From NCBI GenBank assembly GCA_023653785.1, contig JAMKCH010057072.1, forward strand, positions 25,243 through 89,242: 64,000 nt of DNA, in the 5' to 3' direction. The position numbers and the translations under genes are program-made. Below, piece after piece: positions 24,079-33,379 of this stretch; the stretch's first letter is position 1; each line of letters starts with the position of its first letter. Source of the stretch: Ophioderma brevispina (Eukaryota; Echinodermata; Ophiuroidea; Amphilepidida; Ophiodermatidae). Under the pieces are notes generated by a model. That model made no database searches and was not told the origin of the DNA. It was given only the letters and a program-made list of their open reading frames with translations.

Positions 24079-24166
24079 ATCCTGAGTGGGATTCGAACCC
24101 ACGACCTTTAGATAACAAGACGAGCGCCCACATGACACACAATGCCACGCATCCGCGCCGGCAGGA
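24079..24166 (-). repeat. tRNA-like sequence, probably a tRNA-derived SINE head
   Basis: The minus strand reads a strong RNA polymerase III B box, ggtcgtgggttcgaatccca, with an intact T arm (gtggg/cccac). The preceding gcgctcgtcttgttatctaa recalls an Asn- or Ile-type tRNA anticodon arm but does not pair well. A weak A-box-like tggcattgtgtgtcatgtgg lies upstream. The possible acceptor strands tcctg and cagga pair over five bases but leave an 88-nt molecule. It is more likely a tRNA-derived SINE or tRNA pseudogene than a working tRNA. Confidence 0.7.
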
Positions 24167-24329
24167 AGTCGTTCTTATGTCATACTTCATATAACCTTAA
24201 CGGAATAAAGCGCACACATAATTAATAATGAATAGCGCCCCTAGGAGAACCTAGTTGAAAATATATGCTCCTAGAGCATAATTTCGGGCCAAATATCTCC
24301 AAGAATCTACCCTGCCCCCTCACCCATCA

Positions 24330-24790
24330 TCACAAACCCTTCCATATGATTCACAACACAAATGTATGGTAAATAGTACTTTTTTCATGTAGCAAAGGAA
24401 TTTTGCATATCCGATGTACCATTTAGCGATACAGCATTATGCATATTTAATTAGCTCATTTGCATACCTAAGCTGCAGTCTCAGGAACTTTCAAATGGCA
24501 AAGATGCGCACAATAATGGGGTTTTTGTGCTGTGAGGAATTTTGCATATCCGAAGTACCGTTTCAAAAATATAGCAATACGCTTATTTTTGCATATCAAT
24601 TAGCTCATTTGCAATATGTAATTCGCCTGAAATATGCCCAACATCTAATCATGGTCGATTACTATTAACCACCTGCTTTCCTTCCACCATTACATACATC
24701 ATACTCCCTTACGGACTCCATATAACTTGCACACAATCCTTGCGGGAAAGGGTTGTATTTTGACCGGGCCAAAATAAGCTAATTAGATTC
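24330..24790 (+). repeat. Dispersed repeat family D, copy 1, with internal duplication
   Basis: Shares with 28546-28940 the words tatgattcaca, aggaactttcaaatggcaaa, gaattttgcatatcc, gtaccgtttcaaaaat, ttagctcatttgca, gaaatatgcccaa, cttgcgggaaagg and ttttgacc. Within this copy the segment starting gaattttgcatatccga (24400) is repeated about 138 bp later (24538). No coding function is supported for the frame at 24414-24668. Confidence 0.8.
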
Positions 24791-25189
24791 AGGAATGCAA
24801 ATAATGCAAGCCAAAAGCTACACAAAAATAATATTGGGCCCTCACTTATCACCCTAAAGACCCTACACCCATGTGAAGGAATCGGGATTTAGCGTTTAAC
24901 CACGAGCCTGCCAAAAAGGTTCTACCGAAATGTCGAAAAATATGCCAATAAGCTAATTAAAGATCAATGAATAATGCAAATAATGCAGCCAAAAGCTTCA
25001 CTCATTGCGGAACCTCACTCTAAGCATCCTATCAAGTTTTAAATAAAAGTAAATCCGGGGTAGCGCTTAGCCTGCAGAGCATTTAAAAAAGGTTAACCGA
25101 GGTCATACGGACGGACATACGGACAGACAACACAGAATTTGGACTAGTGGGTGGTGCCTCATGAGACATTCGTTCAGAGGCGACACAAA
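24791..25189. repeat. Probable repeat flank of family D
   Basis: Contains further aataatgca, agctaatta and gccaaaagct words in two approximate copies (24800-24850 and 24950-25000) and an acggacatacggacagac stretch. Boundaries not resolved. Confidence 0.4.
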
Positions 25190-26290
25190 AATTAACATTT
25201 TTGGGAAGAGTAAACAATATCAAGGTAAATAATAAGAAAGCGCAGAAGGTCCCAAAATTGAACCCTGTGGGACTCTGCAGATACTAGTATTCATGTCAGA
25301 CTCATGATATCACCTGAAAAACATTGTTTTTTCTATGGAATAAGTAAACTCCTTAACCACTCAAAGGCAACCACGAAGACCATAATTTTTGTCAGGAGAA
25401 TAGAGTGCTTTACAATATCAAATGCCTTCGAGAGGTCCAAAAATTCCCCACATCCCACAGTAGATGTTGGTTTGTCAAGTCTTTGTGGCAATATCACATA
25501 AGCTTCTAAAACACTATAATTTCGATGATTAATCTTCTAAAGCCATATTGCCTACAATGCGTAAATTCTGATGTGAAATAAAAATCATAAAGGCGTTTAT
25601 GAAACACGCTCGAATAATTAGAAATTGCTGGGAGTACAGATATAAGGCGAAATTACCAAGCAAATTTAGGATCACCTGATATTAATATAGGAACCACCTA
25701 ACAATTTTAAGTTGTGAAGGAAATATACCAGCATGAAAATATGACACGATGGCGTTTATAGAATTAATAACACTTTTAATAATACCAAGTTTCAAACCAT
25801 CGTAACCAGGACTTGAACCTGAGTTGAGTAATTTACAAGTATCCAACATTTCATTATGATCAATGGGTAGGAAAAATAGTGAGTTAACAGGCGATTTATT
25901 TACATGTTATTCATATAGTTCATAAAACCAGTATTTTCTGCAGGAATTTCGTCAGCAAGATTGAGACCCATATTAGTAAAGTAATTGTTGAACTATTTGC
26001 AATTACACTCGGATCCTTTTGTTCTCTGTTGTTTATAATTTTGTATTAGGGAGTGTTTTTGTGCGAACAGCCCAAGAGCCCATTTAGAATGTACCATGTT
26101 TGTTTAAGGTTGTGTTTATGTTCATCGAGTATATCGGTATAATTTTTTTTTTGGTATTTCTAATTAGAGTGGTCAGGGTATTACGGTAGCATGACAATTT
26201 ATTTTTATTAGCAATTGTTGAGGAGGAGATATATTTTTTATAAAGTTTTTTTTTTATAAAGATATGTCACCTAATGCATTTTTAAATTCC
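25190..26290 (-). pseudogene. Non-LTR retrotransposon fragment, reverse transcriptase (minus strand)
   Basis: Read on the minus strand from high to low coordinates: NKLTTLIRN-type linker near 26150, GLNLADEIP near 25960, SGSSPGYDGLK near 25810, a FHAGIFPSQLK block near 25725, ISVLPAIS and QYGFR blocks, then FLDLSKAFDIVKHSILL at 25405-25455 and VPQG-SILGP at 25242-25275. These are the RT0 to RT4 region motifs of Jockey-superfamily (CR1/L2-like) LINEs. Several frameshifts and a stop break the frame, and the element is cut off just after the VPQGSILGP block, so the catalytic YADD region is missing. It lies within the long ALDH8A1 intron. Confidence 0.88.
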
Positions 26291-27185
26291 CATACACTTT
26301 GTACTGGGACTGATTTTGGCAGTATAAAAAGTGGATGAAAATGGGGCAATTTTGTGAAAAACTACACATTTTATTTTGTTTGTTTCTCGAGTAGTTGATG
26401 AGTTATAAGATTGGTGTTTGTTTTTTATGGTTAGAGAAAATCAAATATCCATAACATTTTTTATTTTTCTGTGTTGTGTATCATCAAAGACATAACAGGT
26501 GGTTGCAACACCTTTTTTGGTTGAGTATTTCTAGAAATACTGAAGTATCCACATTTCAAAAATTTCCTAGAAGGAACTATAACTCCCTTGGTGATGAGTA
26601 AGGTGTCATATGAAAGGAAATCAAATTTAGAAAATTCTCCCATTAGATTTTGTAGATTGAATGTTTCTATTTGAAATAACAGGTGTTTTTAATTTTCCCC
26701 AAATTATTTTCCCTAAGATTATTTTCCTAAAGAATTAAACACTTGATTTTATAAAAAGCCAACGTGAGATTTTACTAGTATTTTGTTTATACGCACATTC
26801 CAGGAGTTTTAGCTTAAAAAGGACATTCCATCTAGACTGGGAAAAAATATTTATTGGAAAAAAAATAAATAAAAACACCAACACATATCTACCTTCTGGA
26901 AACTCCCAAAATATGTGCAGAAAAGTTTAACTCTTATTAAATATTGGACTAAATCAATTTAGCAGACTTGACTTTATAGTTACTTGTCTGTAACACCATT
27001 TTATCCAGTGATCCTACCTTAAGGCCAAACCAACAACAACAAAAAAACAAGATAAAAAAATGCAATGGTGAGGCTTGCACAACTATAGGAAACATCCACA
27101 AAAAATTAAAGTTAAAGGTGTTAGGTGGCTCATAGTTTACTTACTGGACATGTACGTATAGACTGGATTTTACTTAAATTGGAAA
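26291..27185. other. Intronic, nothing recognised
   Basis: AT-rich ALDH8A1 intron; no recognised element. Confidence 0.4.
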
Positions 27186-27286
27186 GAATTTAGTATTCTG
27201 CCACAGGCTACGAATTCGGCAACGTTAACGGAATAAACCGCATGTTAAAATTGCCAAATTTTAAGTGGTTGCAGAATACTAAATTC
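27186..27286. mobile_element. 101-bp MITE, copy 2, beside an ALDH8A1 splice donor
   Basis: The left end gaatttagtattctgccac and the right end gtggttgcagaatactaaat, then tc, form a near-perfect 19-bp terminal inverted repeat. The interior matches 5259-5361 closely. Its right edge is only 15 bp from the last base of ALDH8A1 exon a (27302), on the intron side. No clear target-site duplication was identified. Confidence 0.88.
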
Positions 27287-27301
27287 ATCCCCTTAAATTA
27301 C

Positions 27302-27502
27302 CTGTTTGTTGAATGCAGTATGGCCGAGGCAAAGAAACGAAAGTTGTAAGCAACTCGTGGCATATCGACAGCCCTGGCCAGGGCAACTGGTTTGCCCTGG
27401 TCTCTGGACTCCAGTTTGGCAATTTCCTCACTGTGTGATTCAAATACATCGGCAATCTTGTAGAGAATGCGTGAACGTTCCTCTGCACTCTTGGAAGACC
27501 AT
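27302..27502 (-). CDS. ALDH8A1: ALDH8A1 internal exon a, intact reading frame
   Basis: 201 nt between an acceptor (cag, 27503-27505) and donor gtaatt (27296-27301). The minus strand gives 66 uninterrupted codons beginning WSSKSAEERSRILYKIADVF, continuing KLESRDQGKPVALARAVDM and ending YNFRFFASAILHSTN. This aligns without gaps to the human ALDH8A1 segment starting WSSRSPQERSR and containing ESKDQGK, ALARTMD and NFRFFAS. The segment forms helices of the N-terminal NAD-binding domain. The enzyme is the NAD+-dependent, cytosolic 2-aminomuconic semialdehyde dehydrogenase of the kynurenine pathway (formerly called a retinal dehydrogenase). ALDH1 and ALDH9 paralogues fit less well because of the DQGK-ALAR-NFRFFA spacing. 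The exon starts with the last base of a split codon, so an N-terminal exon must exist upstream at higher coordinates; it was not found. Confidence 0.93.
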
Positions 27503-27689
27503 CTGTGGATGCATTAGTTTTTTTAAAAATATAATCAAATTTCACATACAAATTTATGTATTGCTAAATTAGTCCTAGGTATTGTGCGATTCCAAACTAC
27601 AACCAATTGAAATCATCAACAATACCTCGCGTGATCGTTGGACCGCTTTTGTCTCCTGCCGTCGCGGTTTTTGTGTCTGTGGGGGCCAA
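27503..27689. other. Intronic or intergenic, nothing recognised
   Basis: Short stretch upstream of ALDH8A1 exon a. Confidence 0.4.
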
Positions 27690-28545
27690 AGGTGATATGA
27701 GGTCACCAGTTCACATGAGGTCACCAAGGCATATTGGTCGCCAGGTCACATGGGTCAACAAAGGTCACGAGGTCACAAGGTCACATGAACTTCATCCCAC
27801 CTGTCCATTTCCTCAACGCACCCTGTCCATTCCCAAACCAACCCGTCCCCTCTCCAATGCACCCCACCCTTCCCCCTCCCCAGGATTCAACTCGTCAGAG
27901 TTTGCGAGAATCAAATTCTTTCAATGACAACACTTAAGGTGCAACGGAGATTTCAAATACAGTGTCCCTTAAAATGTGAACATTGCTGATTTTTTGTCCC
28001 TGATGTAAGATTTCCATCAAAAATATCGCCATCTGAAAAGGATTAAGCTGAGAAATGTTTCTCTTTGGACAAAAATTGTGAAATTTCTATTTCGTATAGG
28101 AGTCCAATACGAAATTCAACCTATATTTTATATTGAATTAAGCAGTCAATTACTTTTTACTCTCTTTAAAGACATGTCTGTAGCCATACAGGTAAGAGCT
28201 CTAATGGAATGTCTAATCCTATGAAAATCACAATTATACACATATCTGGGTGCCCCTCTCCAAAATCCTCGTTGCCCTTTAATATATGATTCATCAATGA
28301 GAAAATCATTCTCATAACATGGATGCTACGAGAATCCATGCAAGAATCGATTCTGTGATTGGCTGCGTTAAGTTTCCTCCCGCTCCCTGATGCACCCCTC
28401 CCTGATGTACCCTACCCCTCCCCATCACCCCACATCCCCCTCCCTGATCACCCTCACCGACCGCAGCCTCCCCAACCCCCACCCCTACCCCTCCCCAACC
28501 CACCCACCGCCTGCCCCCCTCCCCACACCCCGGCCCTTTCCCCCC
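27690..28545. repeat. AGGTCA minisatellite remnant with C-rich blocks
   Basis: 27695-27790 carries four to six degenerate aaggtcacatgaggtcacc units of the 21-kb minisatellite type. 27800-27890 and 28375-28540 are C-rich, with Pro-rich artefact frames. The unrelated 27900-28370 lies between. Confidence 0.75.
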
Positions 28546-29075
28546 TTCGTATGATTCACACACAAGATGTTGGGCCTATGGCATAACAGTTTTTCATTAT
28601 GTATGTTTAACTTGTCTATTTGCCTACTAAGCCGCATGTCTGAGGAACTTTCAATGGCAAAGAATGCGCACCATGAATGGGTTTTCGTGCAGTGAAATTT
28701 TGCATATCGAATGTTACCGTTTCAAAAATAATAGCGAATTATCTATTTTTTGCATATTATTAAGCTCATTTGCATATGCTATTTGCTGAAATATGCCCAA
28801 ACATCTTTCAGTCGCGAACTCTTTTACTCACTTCCGGTATCCTTCCACCAAGTTACAATCATTATAAGCCTTACATAACTCCAGATAAAACTTGTACCCA
28901 AGCCTTGCGGGAAAGGTTAACATTTTGACCCGCCAAAGGACATGAGTCAACCAAGGTCACATGAGGTCACCAATATGTCACCCCATCCCAACCCCTCCTT
29001 TACACCAAAGTTACTCATCGTAGCCCTTACGGAACTCATATGGCATGCATATATTAAGGGTTAACACTTTTGACC
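28546..29075 (+). repeat. Dispersed repeat family D, copy 2, with minisatellite tail
   Basis: Shares the motif order of 24330-24790. At 28942-28985 it is followed by ccaaggtcacatgaggtcac units and then by a partial third copy of the cccttacggaactcatat motif (29025-29070). The co-occurrence of family D with the minisatellite at two places suggests they form one composite repeat. Confidence 0.75.
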
Positions 29076-29333
29076 ACAGACACAAACACCACACAGAACA
29101 CAACCAACCCTGACATACGCCAGATTAATCCCTATGTGCCCTTCTGCAATTCTTGCAGATACACAAAAAGGTCTCACTGGCATAAATATTTTTATGTGCC
29201 AATGTTCCTGCTGTTAAACGAAAACAAAGCTTTACAAAGAATTACTGATTGTTATGAAAGAATACTCTTCTGAGCAGAAACACCTAATTAAATTCAATTC
29301 AAACATTAAATGGGTTTAGCAATGAAATCCTCT

Positions 29334-29703
29334 TAAAGACCTTTCAGTGATAGCTTCAAAAGAGTCAAAATTTTAGAATTTACAGGATATTTTTTTAGCT
29401 TAAATGTGATAGATAAGTCAGTAGAATTCTTATAAGTTATTTTTTCCACACTGGAAATTTAACAGAACGGCAGACAGCAGTTTTCAAACGATGATTTCAA
29501 AAAGATCATTTATGGTATGTTAATAATGTAATGTACAGACAGTAATTACTAAATTCTGATTTTGTCTCATTTTAGGTTGCTTTTGATCGTACCATTTTGT
29601 AGATATTTTATTATACCTTATACTCAATTTACAACTGCAAAATTTGATTTTTTGATGATTTTTTCTGATAAGCAATTTATATCACTGATGCTGCCTTTAA
29701 TTG
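29334..29703. mobile_element. MITE family B, copy 2 (370 bp)
   Basis: Left end aaagacctttcagtgatagc and right end ttatatcactgatgctgcct, then ttaa, form imperfect terminal inverted repeats. The interior matches the reverse complement of the 9966 copy (ttaggttgcttttgatcg, tataccttatac). Confidence 0.75.
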
Positions 29704-31997
29704 CACATACTTGGGTTTTTATATTATTTTATGCGTAAATGATTAAACAAAACATTTTTAAATGATGGCCCAACAATGTCCCAAAATAAGCCCTTTTTTC
29801 TTCATCACACTTTGACACAAATGCTTTGACTTGCGAAAACGGGCAAGAAAATTGGCCCATGAAGTTTTTCTTTTGTTACGTAAAAGTACTCTTTGCTTTT
29901 GGATATATCAGCTACAAATCCTGGCGGTCTAAAACTCCTGCATAAAAGAGTCACATGCAGATATAGCCGAAATTTTCAGGTGAACCAGGTGCAATTTATT
30001 AAGTTCTTCTCATGCTTGGAAGATCTGGAAGGCAAACAAAACAACATTCATTGATTACTACCTTTTCCATGAAAGGACAATCCATTTGGTATCTATACCA
30101 CAGTAACTGTATATTAGATGGTGTATCCAACACATAATGGCATTCCAGAGACACCTGTTTTAACAAAAGTGTCTATCTCGGATGCCTGTTGTAGGGAATG
30201 CCATCCCATGCGTGCAACTTTAAATACAGAGCTCACCCCAACTGGTTTGCATCTGTATTAGTAAGTTATTATGGCCACATTTTAATAGGAACACATTTTG
30301 TGTAAAGGACCAAATGCTAACCTTCCTGCGTGGGCTCGTTGGCAGTCTGCGCCACAAGTTGTCGTACCTTGTTACGTCATCGCGAGTTGTCAGGGTCGTG
30401 GCTTTTCAAAAAGCGTTTTGGTCATACCATTGGGTGGCTTTTGTTTTTTTGCACTATTAGTAATTATTCTTCACTTGGTAAATGAACCGGCACCTTGTTT
30501 TCTTGATTTTTTTTTGCTTTATTGGATGAACACTTGTGATTCCATTGCCGAAATCCTAAAACAGGTTTCCTCTTAGAAAGCATGGGATCACAGGCCTCAA
30601 TAGAGCAGCATAATTGGGTAATATTGGTAAAATAACAGTTGTTTCGATCTTGCTGGAAATGGACAACTATGTGTTGTCAGAAAAAAGTGTATCAGATGGC
30701 ATCAGGTTCAGAGAAATTCCCTTCAGCCTTGTGTGGGCCATATCGCTTGCGGGCAAGCTGGGCATACTTAATGCTTTTGGCTTTGCAGGCCAACAATATT
30801 CGGTTGGAGGAACTGATGTCTATTTCTGTTTGTTTTGCTAGCAAAAAAGGTTGACGTTATTGGATAACATGATCTCTAATTCTAAAAGAATTTGGGTTAT
30901 ACATGTTATCACCAAAACAGGCAAGACTATTCCCACCAGCGAATTGAAATAGAATGGTGCGGTGATGTAAAATGCAAGCCACAACCACCGCAGCAGACGC
31001 AGTGCATGATGTACTCGCAGTGCATGCTTGTGGCAAGGAGGCGATGTGTGAAACGGAAGTACGTCATGAGGGATAAAAGCAAATATTTTTGCCCAAAGGC
31101 GATGAACAAAGTATCAAAATATAACAATTCTTTGTTGCATACAAGGGCATTGCATGGCTCTGGAGAGGTGTGGGACTATGTGCAAAATGGCATTATTGGG
31201 CGTTTGGGTTGAGGAAAAATGATTTTGTGAAACATTTTGAACCCATTGCTGGCAACACTTAATTTTCACACTTGTAGTATTGCACCATTACCTTTTTTCA
31301 TTGTTTTGCAGTGGGTGTCATTGTTTCCAGAAAATCATTAACTGGTTCTCTCCTTGCCACATTTTTATCCAAATTCTTCCCCACCATTTCAACATTGGTT
31401 CCAATCATAAAAACAATTTCTTCCACCAAAGGACCTAGAGACCAAAACCTATTCCCACCTACAGGGCGGAATAAGGAAATTGACACCCCCTGCTGTCCTA
31501 ATGACCCTCCCACACTGACCCACTGGGAAAAAGAGAAACAAACCTACCTTCTAAAAACCAAAATTTGAAAATATACATCGCGGTCCCATGGACTGCCAAA
31601 GTCATGGCAGCCGTTTGAGTGTTTGCATAATGCATTTATTTATATAACGAGATTTAAAACACAAAAATATCAAACAGCGACACAGTTTTAAGACTAATTT
31701 GGATTAATTATACACTGACTTCATCATGTGTAAAATTTTGACAAATTTCAAACTGCGGGGCGGCAAATAGGATTTTTCTTAAAAATTTACCTTTAACACG
31801 TCCTCTATGGCGGGGGGGGGGGGGGGGTTGTAGGAAAATTGCTGGTGATTTGGGCTATTGGGCGATTCAAAACGGTAATGTGTGGAACGGCTACGTGAGT
31901 ACTATGGCAGTCTTCGGTCCCAGAGTAACATTAAAAAAATCATCTATTTAACATTTGTTCAAAAAGATCTTAGTAATATCATTATAAATAAGAAAAA
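29704..31997. other. No gene recognised; poly(G) run
   Basis: Includes open frames at 30298-30576, 30614-30854, 30892-31212 and 31298-31568 without recognisable similarity. The last one is open on both strands over about 220 bp, which may mark an unrecognised repeat. A G run of about 17 lies near 31811-31827. The first coding exons of ALDH8A1 (minus) and RPS21 (plus) are expected somewhere between 27.5 and 38.3 kb but I could not find them. Confidence 0.4.
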
Positions 31998-32104
31998 AAT
32001 ATGGAGTTCTTCAAAAATCCGTCGTGGGTTAGTGGATTAACCCCTTTGCAAACTAGTTGTAATTTCGAATAACGTCATTTAGATTTAAAATATTCGTGGA
32101 CCAT
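31998..32104 (+). repeat. tRNA-like SINE family E, copy 1
   Basis: Contains gtgggttagtggattaaccc, which resembles a polymerase III A box (TRGYNNARNNG-like), then tttcgaata in the position of a weak B box, then gatttaaaatattcgtggac. Aligns throughout with 50652-50746. Confidence 0.65.
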
Positions 32105-32477
32105 GCCTAAGTCTTTAGTCAAGTCAAGTTGTGTGTAACCGTTCGATATGCGTAAGAAACAGAGCCACCCTTCTACCGTTACGTCTTTGAACCAGACTAG
32201 CACCCGGAAGTTGAGCCGTTTTGAATTTGTTGTTGCAGTTGGGTTAGCATGTTCTACCCCCTGCTCTATGGAGAATGGACATATGAGGGCGCCTATAACG
32301 TACGGAATCATGACCGGGAGGCCTATTGGCAAGATGCCAGCAATGGATTTTTTGATTTTTTGAGAGGTAATATGTGAATTCCAAGGCGGTTTGTGTAATT
32401 GTGATTCTTGCAGACTACACACAACGAGGACCACTCCCTAATAATTTTTTTTTAATGAAACTTTTGAAATATCTCCT
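32105..32477. other. Unassigned open frame, both strands
   Basis: A 119-codon minus-strand frame (32075-32434) includes a hydrophobic run, IAGILPIGLPVMIPYVIGAL, that could be a membrane segment. A 71-codon frame is open on the plus strand in the same place. No splice sites or family match were convincing; a decayed exon of a membrane protein is only a possibility. Confidence 0.25.
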
Positions 32478-32715
32478 CCTGTTTAACGCCACTATCAGCG
32501 ATTTGATCATAAAAAAATCAATCAAAAATCATATTTTTTGCCTTTTTGTTAAGTATGAGGCCATCCTAATATACCCTGCAAGAGATAAGTTTAAAACAAC
32601 CTAATAAGGGCAAACATCGTTTATTTCAGTCGTTACTAGTAAGAACAACACTTACTACAACAAGCAATTCTAAGTGGGGATTCATATCTTTGAACACTGC
32701 TGTTACCCTCGGGAG
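32478..32715. mobile_element. MITE family B, copy 3 (right end missing)
   Basis: Left terminus taacgccactatcagcgatt, interior catcctaatataccctgcaa, aataagggcaaacatc and atctttgaacactgctgtt as in other copies. The right terminal repeat is not seen and similarity stops near 32715. Confidence 0.75.
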
Positions 32716-33379
32716 CCATCAAGCTAAAAGGCTCAATAAGGTTTGAACCCACCTAAAAGGATCTGAGAGGTGTTTTTAGGTCAATTCGAGGATGTTGAGT
32801 TCAAATCTGCTGCATTCAAAAATTGATAATTTGGGTGAAAGTTGTTGAAATGCTTGTTTTAAAAAGGGCACTACCTATTTTAATGATGAAACATAGCTTT
32901 TTTTTTAATACGATACAAATACGTACATCTTCAAGAAATTTCAATGTCACATTGACGGTCGGATATTAATTTGTTTGATTTTATTAAAATGTATGGAAAC
33001 CTCTACCGCTAAATAATTAAAGGGGTACTCCTGATTTAAGAGCTAGTTAAGTAAAGCACCATGTGGGTGGAATATTATGTGCACCTTTAAACCTTTCAAT
33101 GTGGGTGAATATATGTGCACCTTAAACCTTACACCGGATGTGACAACTTTGTACATGGCAGCATCAGTACGAGTAATCGTAGCACAATAATTCTTTTCAT
33201 AAACTATAAGTTCTAATTTTACAAGTCAAGTATAGTACTTGAACTCCAGTCCTGTCTTTCACGTAGGCAGCATTTAGTTAACGCTCTTTACCGTTATAAC
33301 AAACGAGTCTTAATTTGCTATGACCAATTTCAAGGACATGATCTTCAGTCTAAAGGTCTGGTTTGCACTGCCTATCATG
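32716..33379. other. No gene recognised
   Basis: AT-rich. Two near-identical 40-bp segments at about 33056-33095 and 33096-33135 (gtgggtg-aata-tatgtgca, cctttaaacctt) form a short tandem duplication. Confidence 0.5.

Noticed and set aside
24079..24166. Functional tRNA gene
   Set aside because: The anticodon arm does not fold well and the length is wrong; only the T arm is tRNA-like.
28312..28586. Pro-rich and Gly-rich frames on both strands
   Set aside because: Low-complexity C-rich sequence read on either strand, not protein coding.
30290..30410. Possible N-terminal ALDH8A1 exon on the minus strand (a PDNSRDDV-like stretch)
   Set aside because: It ends near a GT but the required AFP-like end, split-codon phase and the upstream STG block are absent; probably chance.
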